A stretch of DNA of 43,460 bases from Syntrophaceae bacterium (GTDB lineage Bacteria > Desulfobacterota > Syntrophia > Syntrophales > Smithellaceae), in contig PLMV01000002.1 of the NCBI GenBank assembly GCA_003141615.1, positions 1-43,460 of the forward strand. Direction: 5' to 3'. The number at the start of each line of letters is the position of its first letter. Positions within the stretch are counted from its first letter, which is position 1. Both the position numbers and the translations under genes were made by a program. Positions 8,946-17,826 of the stretch are shown here, piece by piece. Under the pieces are notes generated by a model that was given only the letters and a program-made list of their open reading frames with translations, did no database searches and had not been told where the DNA came from.

Positions 8946-9049
8946 AAAGTTCATATGCTGCGTTGCGCTTCATATCTCGTCGTTGCGACCTACGAAAAAG
9001 TAGGCCTCGCTCCTCGTTATTCGCGCGCCTTGCCTCTGAAGCTTTTTAC
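8942..9049. repeat. 108-bp palindromic intergenic element
   Basis: The ends GTAAAAAG (8942-8949) and CTTTTTAC (9042-9049) are exact inverses, the inner flanks pair imperfectly, and the centre is a CCTAC-GAAAAA-GTAGG hairpin at 8989-9004. The symmetry axis of the hairpin coincides with that of the whole element. The layout matches the element at 12869-12980. I believe similar palindromes are dispersed in deltaproteobacterial genomes, but this cannot be checked here. It provides the stop codon of dxs. Confidence 0.7.
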
Positions 9050-9109
9050 AAGGTCATTGATTAATTGTTCGACTCGTTGTGGTATTATCAATCTTGAGGC
9101 AGTCAAAAA

Positions 9110-9865
9110 ATGCCTATGAAAAAAATTCGTTTGGACAAGTTGCTGGTTGATCGTGGAATAACGGTGACGCTGGAAAAAGCGCAAGCGCTTATTCTGGCCA
9201 GAGTTGTTAAAGTCAATGATGTATTTTTGGATAAAGCCGGTGCGCGGGTTGCGCTGGACGTGGCAATAAAAATAAAAGGCGATGATAATCCTTATGTCAG
9301 CCGTGGCGGTTTAAAGCTGAGAGGTGCTCTGACCGAATTTAAGATGGATATCCGAGGCCTTGTTGTGCTTGATGTCGGTGCATCTACGGGAGGGTTCACC
9401 GATTGCCTGTTGCAAGCCGGTGCCCGCAAAGTTTATGCCCTGGACGTGGGTTACGGGCAACTCGCCTGGAAGCTGAGGGAAGATAAACGCGTGGTTGTCA
9501 TCGAACGGACGAATATCCGTTATTATGACGGCGCTAATTTTACAGAACTGCCGGATTTAGCCACAATTGATGTTTCTTTTATTTCTTTGAACATTGTCCT
9601 ACCGGCGGTTATAAAATTGCTAAAGGATAATACGTTTATTCTGGCTTTGATTAAACCACAATTTGAAGCAGGCAGAGAAGAAATCGGCAAACATGGCGTT
9701 GTCCAAGACCCGGCAGTTCACACTCGCGTAGTAGAACAAATTGTTGATCTTTGTAAGTCAGAGGGGCTGGAAGTTGTTGGAACATGCCCATCAGCACTTC
9801 TTGGCCCGGAGGGTAACAGGGAATTTTTTATTTTAGCGAAAAAGACCGGACCAGATGGAAATTAA
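9110..9865 (+). CDS. tlyA: TlyA family rRNA 2'-O-methyltransferase / hemolysin-like protein
   Basis: The 251-residue protein combines an N-terminal S4 RNA-binding domain (about residues 5-65, starting KKIRLDKLLVDRGI) with an FtsJ/RrmJ-type methyltransferase domain. The SAM-binding motif VLDVGASTGGFTD is at about 87-99, followed by ALDVGYGQLAWKLREDKRV and the C-terminal ALIKPQFEAGREEIGKHGVV. In characterised members it methylates ribose in 16S and 23S rRNA. ATG 9110 or ATG 9116 could be the start; the difference is two residues. It overlaps the next gene by 11 bases. Confidence 0.93.
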   Translation: MPMKKIRLDKLLVDRGITVTLEKAQALILARVVKVNDVFLDKAGARVALDVAIKIKGDDNPYVSRGGLKLRGALTEFKMDIRGLVVLDVGASTGGFTDCLLQAGARKVYALDVGYGQLAWKLREDKRVVVIERTNIRYYDGANFTELPDLATIDVSFISLNIVLPAVIKLLKDNTFILALIKPQFEAGREEIGKHGVVQDPAVHTRVVEQIVDLCKSEGLEVVGTCPSALLGPEGNREFFILAKKTGPDGN

Positions 9866-11582
9866 ACTAGCCAGAACTGCAGGATTTTGTATGGGTGTCC
9901 GCAGAGCGGTTGATATCGTTCTGGAAATAGCCCAGCATGAAACCGGCCGCCGGATTTACACTTACGGGCCTTTAATTCATAATCCGCAAACAATTGAACT
10001 GCTCAAAATCCGCGGGATAACGCCGGTAAAAAATATTGAAGAAATAGACGATAAGCAAAATGCCATTCTTGTTATCCGCGCCCATGGCATTGCTCCGGAC
10101 GAACGAAAAAAAATAAAAGAAAGCGGCATAAAAATTATTGATGCCACCTGCCCCAAAGTCGGCTATGTGCAGGCGATCATTAAAAAGTATACAGCCCTCA
10201 ATTATACGGTGATCATTGCGGGCGACAAGGAACATCCGGAAGTCGACGGCCTCTTAGGTTACACCAGCGGTTTTGGCGTTGTTGTGGCAGCGGCAGATGA
10301 AGTGGAAAAATTGCCTTTGCTGGATAAAGTATGTGTCGTTGCCCAGACCACTCAGGGGCTAGAGGAGTATAATAAAATTGTCGAAAAAATAAAGGAATGC
10401 TATCCCGATACAGTTGTGTTTAATACAATTTGTTCTTCCACCGAACAACGGCAGTCGGAAATTATTGCGATGGCCGGTCAAATGGACGCCATGTTTATTG
10501 TCGGCGGTAAAAACAGTGCCAATACAAAAAGACTGGCTGACCTGGCCCATCAGCAGCAAACACCGACTTTCCATATTGAAACAGCCGAAGAATTGGAAAA
10601 TATCAATATCGAGCCATACAATCGCATTGGTGTGTCCGCGGGAGCTTCCACTCCCAACTGGATTATTGACCGGGTCATGGATAAAGTTGCGGAAGGCCAG
10701 AGCCGTAAATTAAAAAAAGTAGGGCGTTTGCTCAATTTCTGGCTCTGGGCGATAAAGACAGATATTTATTCGGCAATAGGCGCCGGATGTCTTTGTCTGA
10801 CCTGCATGTTTTTGCAGCGAATACCGGCAAATATATCCCATCTGACGATTGCTTCATTTTTTGTTTACGCCATGCATGTTTTGAACAGATTAATCAGCCG
10901 CAGACCCCGTGGTTTTCTGGGATCGTTCCGGGAGGAAACCTATTTGAAGCATGAAAAATCCTATCTGGGAGCTGCCGCTTTTTCCATAATTGCCGCCCTC
11001 TTTTTGACTTTTATAAACGGGATGATTCCTTTTATAATATTGTTCATTATTTCTCTGGCGGGAGCTCTTTATAATATGAAAATATTGCCGCCAGGATGGC
11101 GTTTCCGGAGCTTAAAGGATTTACCCGGATCAAAAAATATCTTTATGGCCACAGCCTGGGGGGCCGTGGCGGCAATTCTGCCGGCATTGAGTAACAACCA
11201 TCCCTACAATGCCGGGTTGGTAGTAGCTTTTGCCTTTACTTTTGGCGTTGTTTTCATTCGTTCGGCAATGTCGGATATTCTGGAAATTCAGAGCGATAAA
11301 CTCATCGGACGGGAAACAATTCCTGTGCTTATCGGTAAGGAGCGCACAAAAACCGTTCTCCAATCAATTTTGTTGATATTATTGGTTATTCTTCTTGTTT
11401 CGTATCCGGCAAATTGGACTTCATCTTTAAGCTTATTCCTTATTATATGCCTATTATATATATGGATTTGTTTCAGGCTTTGTGATAGAAGGTCGGGGTT
11501 TTCAGGGGCAGTTATGGAAGGGTTCTTGGAAACAAGCTATATTATTGCTGGTTTCTGTGTTTTCGTATGGTATTTTCTCTGA
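9855..11582 (+). CDS. ispH: IspH (HMBPP reductase) fused to a UbiA-type membrane prenyltransferase domain
   Basis: The 575-residue protein has two parts. Residues 1 to about 280 are IspH, the Fe-S enzyme of the last MEP step. Its three cluster cysteines are visible in GFCMGVRRAVD, DATCPKVGYVQ and NTICSSTEQRQSE, as is the HPEVDGLLGY segment. Residues from about 295 form a polytopic UbiA-like domain with roughly eight hydrophobic helices. The second Asp motif is kept (SDILEIQSDKLIGRETIPVLIG, near 472-493). At the expected first motif, NDxxDxxxD, the sequence reads NRLISRRPRG with no aspartate. The fusion is continuous with no stop or frame change. IspH function is well supported; activity of the second domain is uncertain. 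Confidence 0.92.
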   Translation: MEIKLARTAGFCMGVRRAVDIVLEIAQHETGRRIYTYGPLIHNPQTIELLKIRGITPVKNIEEIDDKQNAILVIRAHGIAPDERKKIKESGIKIIDATCPKVGYVQAIIKKYTALNYTVIIAGDKEHPEVDGLLGYTSGFGVVVAAADEVEKLPLLDKVCVVAQTTQGLEEYNKIVEKIKECYPDTVVFNTICSSTEQRQSEIIAMAGQMDAMFIVGGKNSANTKRLADLAHQQQTPTFHIETAEELENINIEPYNRIGVSAGASTPNWIIDRVMDKVAEGQSRKLKKVGRLLNFWLWAIKTDIYSAIGAGCLCLTCMFLQRIPANISHLTIASFFVYAMHVLNRLISRRPRGFLGSFREETYLKHEKSYLGAAAFSIIAALFLTFINGMIPFIILFIISLAGALYNMKILPPGWRFRSLKDLPGSKNIFMATAWGAVAAILPALSNNHPYNAGLVVAFAFTFGVVFIRSAMSDILEIQSDKLIGRETIPVLIGKERTKTVLQSILLILLVILLVSYPANWTSSLSLFLIICLLYIWICFRLCDRRSGFSGAVMEGFLETSYIIAGFCVFVWYFL

Positions 11583-11624
11583 GGAGGAAATGTTCTGGAA
11601 AAGGACAGGGGGAGGGTTAAGATT

Positions 11625-12218
11625 ATGATGAAAAAATTAGTTGTAAAGATTATTTTATTGATTTTTGTATTGGCTCTTGCGGCCTGTGGAGGTTTGCGTT
11701 TTTCCCAGGTGGCTCCGGAAGCAGTAAATTTTCATCCTAAAAAAATAGCCATTTTCCCAGTGGAAGTAATAGGGAATAATGAAGAAGCGAGAGGTTCCGT
11801 CGAGCAGGTTGTAGCTGGTGTTCTGGCGGGGAAAAAATGGTTCTCGGATATAATAGATGCGGAAAGTTTAAATCGGCAGCTTTTAGCCAATGTGGAATTA
11901 CGCAAAGCAATGACTGATTATCTTTCCAAATTACGGACGGTTAATTTTACCGATCCCGATTTGAGTAAAAAAATCGGAGAACTCGCCAATGTTGATGCCT
12001 TCTTGCTGGTTTCCGTAGATATCTGGAGCTATGCGGTCGAAAAGGGAGACAAGGTAGCTAAAGTAAGTCTGGGTATGAAATTATATGAAGCCTCATCAGG
12101 AAAATTAATGTGGAAAGCAGGTCATCAAATAGCGGACAGCTATATGCTGATCAAACCTGATTTACCTAAAGTTGCCCGTGATGTGGCAAGGGAGATGGTC
12201 GGTTACATGCCGCACTGA
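11625..12218 (+). CDS. Putative lipoprotein
   Basis: The 197-residue product has a lipoprotein signal: a lysine-rich start, a hydrophobic core and the lipobox LAAC with cysteine at about residue 21, so it is probably lipid-anchored. The mature part (KKIAIFPVEVIGNNEEARG, then the repeated alternation of strands and helices up to KLMWKAGHQIADSY) resembles the LpoB/CsgG-like fold of small outer-membrane lipoproteins. I do not recognise a specific function. It follows ispH-ubiA by 42 bases, with AGGGGGAGGG upstream, and is likely co-transcribed. Confidence 0.8.
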   Translation: MMKKLVVKIILLIFVLALAACGGLRFSQVAPEAVNFHPKKIAIFPVEVIGNNEEARGSVEQVVAGVLAGKKWFSDIIDAESLNRQLLANVELRKAMTDYLSKLRTVNFTDPDLSKKIGELANVDAFLLVSVDIWSYAVEKGDKVAKVSLGMKLYEASSGKLMWKAGHQIADSYMLIKPDLPKVARDVAREMVGYMPH

Positions 12219-12258
12219 GAGGGCGGGATCAGGTACAAAATTAATGGGGAGAAGATAA

Positions 12259-12480
12259 ATGAAAGAGCAGGTACAAAAGGCAATAGATATGGTTCGTCCC
12301 AGCCTGCAGGCTGACGGCGGTGATGTGGAGCTTGTCGATGTCAGTGCGGACGGGGTGGTAAAAGTTAAATTAACCGGCGCCTGTCACGGCTGTCCGATGT
12401 CGCAAATGACTTTAAAAATGGGGATTGAAAAAATAATTAAAAAGCAAGTTCCGGAGATTAAGGAAGTTATTTCTGTCTAA
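12259..12480 (+). CDS. NifU-like Fe-S scaffold domain protein
   Basis: The 73-residue protein is a stand-alone NFU domain, a carrier for iron-sulfur clusters. The signature VRPSLQADGGDVELVDVS is followed by LTGACHGCPMSQMTLKMGIE, with the cluster-binding cysteines at 42 and 45. GGGGAGAAGATAA precedes the ATG. It lies 57 bases upstream of a ferredoxin gene, a plausible cluster client (inference). Confidence 0.93.
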   Translation: MKEQVQKAIDMVRPSLQADGGDVELVDVSADGVVKVKLTGACHGCPMSQMTLKMGIEKIIKKQVPEIKEVISV

Positions 12481-12536
12481 ACGCTGTTTAACAGCTATTT
12501 TTTAGAGAAAAATTTTTAAAAGGAGAACGAAGGAAA

Positions 12537-12716
12537 ATGGCGTATGTGATAACTGATGAATGCATTGCTTGCGGCTCTTGTGAAGATGAGTGCCCTGTGG
12601 AAGCAATTTCTGAAGGCGAAGATAAGTATGTTATAGATGCCAAGCTTTGTACCGATTGCGGAGCTTGTTCCGATCAATGCCCAGTGGAAGCAATTGTAGC
12701 GGGAGAAGAGAAATAA
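12537..12716 (+). CDS. 2[4Fe-4S] ferredoxin
   Basis: The 59-residue protein has two classic clusters of cysteines: C9, C12, C15, C19-Pro and C38, C41, C44, C48-Pro, each in the CxxCxxCxxxCP pattern of clostridial-type ferredoxins. It is a low-potential electron carrier, as expected in an anaerobe. AAGGAGAACGAAGG precedes the ATG. A strong intrinsic terminator begins 16 bases after the stop, so it closes this transcription unit. Confidence 0.95.
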   Translation: MAYVITDECIACGSCEDECPVEAISEGEDKYVIDAKLCTDCGACSDQCPVEAIVAGEEK

Positions 12717-12732
12717 TAAACATATAAGTGAC

Positions 12733-12774
12733 GGACAAATCCGTCCCCAGAGGCGGATTTGTCCACCGTTTTTA
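12733..12774 (+). terminator. Rho-independent terminator after the ferredoxin gene
   Basis: GGACAAATCCG (12733-12743) and CGGATTTGTCC (12754-12764) form an 11-bp perfect stem with a 10-base loop, followed by ACCGTTTTTAT. Confidence 0.85.
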
Positions 12775-12868
12775 TAGATACAAACCGTCCTTAAATACTA
12801 CTAATTAAGCTTTCTTATTATTAACGAAATTCTTTCTGGATATTTTTAGTCTTGAATATTAATACTAT

Positions 12869-12980
12869 TTCTAAATCAAAGATGATATCGAGGCGGCAAG
12901 AAGGAGGCGACGCTGGTCCGCCAAGGCGGATTGAGGAAGCCAGACGACGATGCCAACAAAGATAGCGCTTTGATTTAGAA
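12869..12980. repeat. 112-bp palindromic intergenic element
   Basis: TTCTAAATCAAAG (12869-12881) and CTTTGATTTAGAA (12968-12980) are exact 13-bp inverse ends. The inner flanks pair imperfectly, and the centre is a TCCGCC-AA-GGCGGA hairpin at 12917-12930, within one base of the element's midpoint. The layout matches the element at 8942-9049. The rest of the 305-base gap between ferredoxin and tmk holds the terminator and A+T-rich DNA. Confidence 0.7.
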
Positions 12981-13021
12981 TTGGAATAAGCTCTTGGAAT
13001 CAGGGGCGAGAGGTTGGATCA

Positions 13022-13669
13022 ATGAATAAATTAATTACCTTTGAAGGTATCGAAGGTTCGGGAAAATCGACCCAGATGAGGTTGATTGCCCAGTATTTGA
13101 TTGAGAAGCACGTACCGCTTTTAATTACGCAAGAGCCTTCGGGAACAGACATTGGCCGGAAAATCGGCGGCATACTTTTTAACCGCGGTCATTACTATAT
13201 GTGTGCGGAGACGGAAGCCTTTCTTTTTTGCGCAGCGCGGGCGCAGCATGTCCGGGAAATGATTATGCCTGCATTAAATCAGGACAATGTTGTACTGTGC
13301 GACCGGTTTTCCGATGCCACTTATGCTTATCAGGGTGCCGCGCGCGGCCTGAATCCTGAATTTATCAGAGTAATCAACGAATATTCATCGATGGGTTTAA
13401 AACCGAATTTAACGCTGCTTTTTGATCTGCCTGTTGAGATCGGTCTGCAAAGGGCAACGGAGAGGGATAACCGGCTGAAAGATTCTTCTTTTTCCGACAG
13501 GTTTGAAAGGGAGAGTCTCAATTTCCACAATAAAGTACGCGAAGGGTATCTTAATATTTTAAAGAAGGAACCGGAACGCTTCCGCTTGATTGATGCGACA
13601 GGCGACATCAATAAAATTCAGGAAGAAGTGTGCAGGTACATCACGGACTTTATAGGTTTGGCGAATTGA
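13022..13669 (+). CDS. tmk: Thymidylate kinase
   Basis: The 215-residue enzyme phosphorylates dTMP to dTDP. The P-loop GIEGSGKST is at residues 9-17, the TQEPSGTDIG segment matches the family's TREPGGT motif with Ser for Gly, and CDRFSDATYAYQG and the lid arginines (RATERDNRLKD) are present. GGCGAGAGGTTGGATCA precedes the ATG. It heads the tmk-holB-PSP1-metG cluster, an order common in deltaproteobacteria. Confidence 0.96.
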   Translation: MNKLITFEGIEGSGKSTQMRLIAQYLIEKHVPLLITQEPSGTDIGRKIGGILFNRGHYYMCAETEAFLFCAARAQHVREMIMPALNQDNVVLCDRFSDATYAYQGAARGLNPEFIRVINEYSSMGLKPNLTLLFDLPVEIGLQRATERDNRLKDSSFSDRFERESLNFHNKVREGYLNILKKEPERFRLIDATGDINKIQEEVCRYITDFIGLAN

Positions 13670-13706
13670 TACGTTTTACAGTTTTTCTCCGGAGAGAATA
13701 CTGATT

Positions 13707-14687
13707 ATGTCTTTTCTCGATATTTACGGCCATGAAAGGCAAATAGCAAATCTCCGGAAAGCAATCTCCCAAAAACGCATCGGGCATGCTTATCTTTTTA
13801 GCGGCATGGATGCCGCAGGCAAAAGAACTCTGGCTTTAGAATTAGCCGCCGCGCTAAACTGTGAAAAATCAGATAATCTTCATGATGCCTGCGGGGAATG
13901 TTCATCCTGTCTGAAAATACAGCATTCCAGCCATTCCGATGTAACTATTATTGAAGCTGAAGGTCAGTTTATCCGCATTAACGCTATCCGTGAAATTCAG
14001 GAACAAATGACGTTTAAGCCTTTCGAGGGAAGATGGCGGGTGGTGATTATAAACGATGCCGATAGGATGAATGATCAGGCCGCCAATGCTCTTTTAAAGA
14101 CACTGGAAGAGCCGGCGGCCTCCAATGTTTTGATTTTGATAACGGCACGTCCTTATACGATGCCGGCGACAATTATTTCCCGGTGCCGGCATATGCGATT
14201 TAATCCACTGCCCGTTGATACAATTGCCCGGTTTCTTATCAGCCGGGCAGGAATGGAATCGCCAAAAGCGTATTTACTGGCGGGACTCTCGGGAGGGTCT
14301 ATCGGCAAAGCACTGAATCTGGATCAGGATGATATTATTGCCTGCCGTACAGAAATAGTGCAATTGCTTGATGATACACGGAAAGATGACCCATTAAGCA
14401 TATTGAATTTAGCTTCTTTCTTCGGCCAGGATAAAAAAGAAATCAAACAGTGTTTGGATATAATAAAAAACTGTTTTCGCGATGCGCTGGTTTTTAAAGA
14501 AACCGGCAAAAAGGAAATGCTGATCAATCAGGATAAATCTTCGGTAATCGCGTCACTGGCGGTAAGATTGTCGGGAGAACAAATTCTTCATAATATTTCT
14601 CTGGTGGAGAGGGCATGGGAAACGATAGAACAGAATGTGAACAAAACATTGACATTGGAAACAATGGCATTTAAACTTAATTTATAA
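13707..14687 (+). CDS. holB: DNA polymerase III subunit delta'
   Basis: The 326-residue AAA+ clamp-loader subunit has a Walker A-like GMDAAGKRT at about 33-41, a zinc-binding cysteine cluster (ACGECSSCLKIQ plus the earlier NCEK), NDADRMNDQAANALLKTLEEP and the sensor 1 region ending ATIISRCRHMRF. The SRC motif that acts on the neighbouring subunit is present. In complex it opens the sliding clamp for replication. It follows tmk by 37 bases, in the same transcription unit. Confidence 0.94.
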   Translation: MSFLDIYGHERQIANLRKAISQKRIGHAYLFSGMDAAGKRTLALELAAALNCEKSDNLHDACGECSSCLKIQHSSHSDVTIIEAEGQFIRINAIREIQEQMTFKPFEGRWRVVIINDADRMNDQAANALLKTLEEPAASNVLILITARPYTMPATIISRCRHMRFNPLPVDTIARFLISRAGMESPKAYLLAGLSGGSIGKALNLDQDDIIACRTEIVQLLDDTRKDDPLSILNLASFFGQDKKEIKQCLDIIKNCFRDALVFKETGKKEMLINQDKSSVIASLAVRLSGEQILHNISLVERAWETIEQNVNKTLTLETMAFKLNL

Positions 14688-14707
14688 TCAATACAGGGTG
14701 AATTATA

Positions 14708-15493
14708 TTGTTGACTAATATTATAGGTGTTAAATTTAAAAAAGAAGGCAGAATTTATAATTTCAATGCGGCAGATCATATTCTCCATAAGTATGATCAA
14801 GTGATCGTCAATACGGAAAATGGTCTGGCTCTGGGTGTGATCATTACTGATGTAAAAAGATGCAAAGCTTCGGAGCTGCCGCCCAATCTGAAAAAAGTCG
14901 TGCGCAAGGTAACTCCTGAGGATTTAAGGATTAAGGGAGAAAATGAAAAGCTCGAAGAGGATGCCAGGAAATTCTGTTTAGAAAAAATAAAGGAACTGGG
15001 GCTTTCCATGAAATTAATCACGGTGGATTGCCTTTTTGATAAGAGTAAAATCATCTTTTATTTTACGGCGGAAGCCCGGGTTGATTTTCGCGATCTGGTT
15101 AAAGACCTTGTCCAGAAATTCAAGACGCGCATTGAACTCAAACAGGTTGGTGCCCGGCAGGAAGGACGCATTATTAAGGGGATAGCCGTTTGCGGCCGGA
15201 TGGTTTGTTGTGCCGGAATTCTGCAAAACATGGAGCGGGTAACAGTTAAAATGGCGAAAGAGCAAAGCATGTCACTTAATCCGGAAAAAATATCAGGTCT
15301 TTGTGGACGGCTCATGTGTTGTTTGGCTTATGAGCACGAAGCATATGCCTGCGCAAAAAAATGTGCGAAGGATGCTAAAGCAAACAGCAATAAAGCCCCG
15401 GAAATCCCATTGGCGATTTTACCTAATGATAAAAACGATGCTGATCTGGCAAAAATGGAAGATGACGGCGATTTTGATACATCCCGCAATTAA
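14708..15493 (+). CDS. PSP1/RicT-like regulatory iron-sulfur subunit
   Basis: The 261-residue protein matches the PSP1 C-terminal domain family (RicT/YaaT in Bacillus). The diagnostic cysteine blocks are AVCGRMVCCAGIL and ISGLCGRLMCCLAYEHEAY, and the N-terminal half has the family's strand pattern beginning NIIGVKFKKEGRIYNFNA. In Bacillus this protein helps tune RNase Y; the role outside Firmicutes is unknown. It starts with TTG at 14708 after a weak GGGTGAA site, which allows the conserved N-terminal strand. The position between holB and metG is typical. Confidence 0.9.
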   Translation: MLTNIIGVKFKKEGRIYNFNAADHILHKYDQVIVNTENGLALGVIITDVKRCKASELPPNLKKVVRKVTPEDLRIKGENEKLEEDARKFCLEKIKELGLSMKLITVDCLFDKSKIIFYFTAEARVDFRDLVKDLVQKFKTRIELKQVGARQEGRIIKGIAVCGRMVCCAGILQNMERVTVKMAKEQSMSLNPEKISGLCGRLMCCLAYEHEAYACAKKCAKDAKANSNKAPEIPLAILPNDKNDADLAKMEDDGDFDTSRN

Positions 15494-15576
15494 CTCGAGC
15501 GGTAGTTAGCTGATAAATGGAGGCTTGCCGCAGCAGGAAGCGTATTGTATTCAATAATAACGGGAAAGGTTTTTCT

Positions 15577-17469
15577 ATGTCTAAAGCGTTTTATATTACT
15601 ACGCCAATTTATTACGTTAACGCCTCCCCGCATATCGGACATGCTTACACGACGATCGTCGCCGATGTGCTGGCCAGGTATCATCGCATGAATGGTGCCG
15701 ATACCTTTTTTGTGACCGGCACCGATGAGCATGGTGATAAAATAGCTGAAGCCGCTCAAAAAGCAGGCATAACTCCTCAGGAATATGCCGACAAGATCAG
15801 TATTCAATTCCGTAACCTCTGGCCCGAACTTGCTGTAACCAATGATTATTTCATCAGAACTACGGATAAGAACCATATGAAAACAGTCCGTTTAATTTTG
15901 CAGAAAGTCTATAATGCGGGCGATATTTATTTCGGCCAGTATGAAGGTTATTACTGCGTTGGCTGTGAGCGTTTTTATATGGAAAAGGAACTGGTGGAAG
16001 GAAAATGCCCGGATCATCAGTCCAAACCGGAATATCGCAAAGAAAGTAATTATTTTTTCCGCATGAGCAAATATCAGGATTGGCTGATTAATCATATCAA
16101 AATGAACCCCGAATTTATCCGTCCGGAAAGATATAAAAACGAAGTGTTGGCATTCTTACGCGAGCCGCTGGAGGATCTCTGCATCTCGCGGCCCAAAACC
16201 CGCCTGGAATGGGGCATCCCGCTGCCTTTTGATGAAAAATATGTAACCTATGTCTGGTTTGATGCCCTGATTAATTATGTGACAGCACTTGATTATCCTG
16301 ATGGTGCAAGATTTAAAAAATTCTGGCCGGTGGCCGAACATCTCATTGCCAAAGATATTTTAAAGCCGCACGGGATTTACTGGCCGACGATGCTGAAAGC
16401 GGCGGGCATAGAGCCATATCAGCATTTAAATGTCCACGGCTACTGGAATTCCGACAAGAACAAAATGTCCAAGAGCCTCGGTAATGTTGTGAGGCCTCTG
16501 GATTTGAAAGACAAATACAGTCTGGATGCCTTCCGTTATTTTCTTTTGCGGGATATGGTCTTCGGGCTGGATTCCAATTTTTCCGAGGAAGCATTTGTAC
16601 AGCGGCTGAATTCTGATCTGGCCAATGACCTCGGAAATCTGGTCAGCCGCACGATTACCATGGCTATTAAGTATTGCGGAGGCAAGGTTCCTGTAGTTAA
16701 AAAAGGGCAACACGACAAACTTTTGCAGGACGCTGCGCAAAAGGCGGTTGCTGAAGTTGAGGCTGGTTTCCATGATTTATCCCTGCATAAGGCTTTAATA
16801 GCCATCTGGGAATTTATTAATACCACCAATAAGTACATTGTCGAAAATGAGCCCTGGACATTAGGAAAGGATGAAACCCATAAAGAAAAGCTGACAGCGA
16901 TCATGTATAATTTGCTGGCATCTTTACGGGCGATAGCCATTTTAATTTCACCTTTTATGCCGGGGACGGCGCAGAAAATATTGCACCAGATTGGTGCAGC
17001 CGAAAATAAACAAATGGATTTGGCCGGTGTCGGCAAATGGAATTCGTTGAAAGCAGGCAGTTCCTTAACCCGTGGGGAATCTCTTTTCCCCCGTGTGGAA
17101 AAAGAGAAGACAGAACAAGTAGAGGTAAAGTCTGCCATTGATCTGAAGCCGGAAATTGATTACGAAGAATTCGCGAAGGTTGACCTGCGCGTGGCCACAA
17201 TTTTAGCGGCGGAAATGGTTCCCAAATCCAATAAACTTTTAAAGCTCAAAGTGGATATTGGAGAGGAAAGGACTATTGTCGCTGGTATCGGCAAGGATTA
17301 TAAGCCGGAAGATATGGTTGGCAAGAAAATAGTTATTGTCGCTAATATGAAACCGGCTAAACTCATGGGTATGGAATCGCGCGGTATGCTCCTGGCTACT
17401 GATACAGCCGAAGGCCTTACCGTACTTTCATTTGACCGTGACGCGAAAACGGGCTCAAAAATTCGCTAA
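15577..17469 (+). CDS. metG: Methionyl-tRNA synthetase
   Basis: The 630-residue class I synthetase charges tRNA-Met. The HIGH motif is in NASPHIGHAYTTIVADVLARY, the zinc knuckle is YCVGCERFYMEKELVEGKCP with following DH, and KMSKS is in NKMSKSLGNVV. The C-terminal 110 residues (DLRVATILAAEMVPKSNKLL and ANMKPAKLMGMESRGMLLAT) are the EMAPII/Trbp111-type tRNA-binding domain. I start at ATG 15577 because the conserved N-terminus begins there, with GGGAAAGG upstream; an in-frame ATG at 15517 would add 20 unconserved residues. Confidence 0.97.
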   Translation: MSKAFYITTPIYYVNASPHIGHAYTTIVADVLARYHRMNGADTFFVTGTDEHGDKIAEAAQKAGITPQEYADKISIQFRNLWPELAVTNDYFIRTTDKNHMKTVRLILQKVYNAGDIYFGQYEGYYCVGCERFYMEKELVEGKCPDHQSKPEYRKESNYFFRMSKYQDWLINHIKMNPEFIRPERYKNEVLAFLREPLEDLCISRPKTRLEWGIPLPFDEKYVTYVWFDALINYVTALDYPDGARFKKFWPVAEHLIAKDILKPHGIYWPTMLKAAGIEPYQHLNVHGYWNSDKNKMSKSLGNVVRPLDLKDKYSLDAFRYFLLRDMVFGLDSNFSEEAFVQRLNSDLANDLGNLVSRTITMAIKYCGGKVPVVKKGQHDKLLQDAAQKAVAEVEAGFHDLSLHKALIAIWEFINTTNKYIVENEPWTLGKDETHKEKLTAIMYNLLASLRAIAILISPFMPGTAQKILHQIGAAENKQMDLAGVGKWNSLKAGSSLTRGESLFPRVEKEKTEQVEVKSAIDLKPEIDYEEFAKVDLRVATILAAEMVPKSNKLLKLKVDIGEERTIVAGIGKDYKPEDMVGKKIVIVANMKPAKLMGMESRGMLLATDTAEGLTVLSFDRDAKTGSKIR

Positions 17470-17556
17470 TCATTAATCAGTGATAATCATATTCCTAAAC
17501 CACCGCGCTTCTCTTTAGGAATCGTAGTTTCTTGCATAAAACTGGTGATACCGCAT

Positions 17557-17817
17557 TTATTTGTTTAATGTATTGAGATATTTCAAAACCGGGTCTTTGT
17601 CCTCCGGTTCTATAACAGCGCCTTTCTTAATCATCCGATCCAACGTTTTTTCCCAGCCCGCTGCATCTTTGCTGGCGCTATATACTTTTTTCAAGCTATG
17701 GCATTTAGCGCATTCTTTATCCACAATAGTCTTGGCGGCTTGTTGGGCAAAAAGGGTAGAGGCAGGAAATATAAGCAGGAAAGCGCAGCTCAATGAAATT
17801 GCCAGAATACTTTTCAT
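17557..17817 (-). CDS. Small periplasmic monoheme cytochrome c
   Basis: The 86-residue precursor has a Sec signal peptide (about residues 1-24, ending TLFAQQ) and one heme c site, CAKCH at 36-40. A possible distal methionine lies in TLDRMIKKGAVI. It probably carries electrons in the periplasm. It lies 9 bases downstream of the DsbC-like gene in the same direction, suggesting one operon in which the disulfide protein could help cytochrome maturation (inference). It is convergent with metG. Confidence 0.85.
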   Translation of the reverse strand: MKSILAISLSCAFLLIFPASTLFAQQAAKTIVDKECAKCHSLKKVYSASKDAAGWEKTLDRMIKKGAVIEPEDKDPVLKYLNTLNK

Positions 17818-17826
17818 GGAATCCTC

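Noticed and set aside
15517-15576. Upstream start for metG
   Set aside because: The extra 20 residues are not family-like; ATG 15577 has a ribosome site and begins the conserved N-terminus.
16536-17138. Long minus-strand frame inside metG
   Set aside because: Antisense shadow of metG with no ribosome site or domain.
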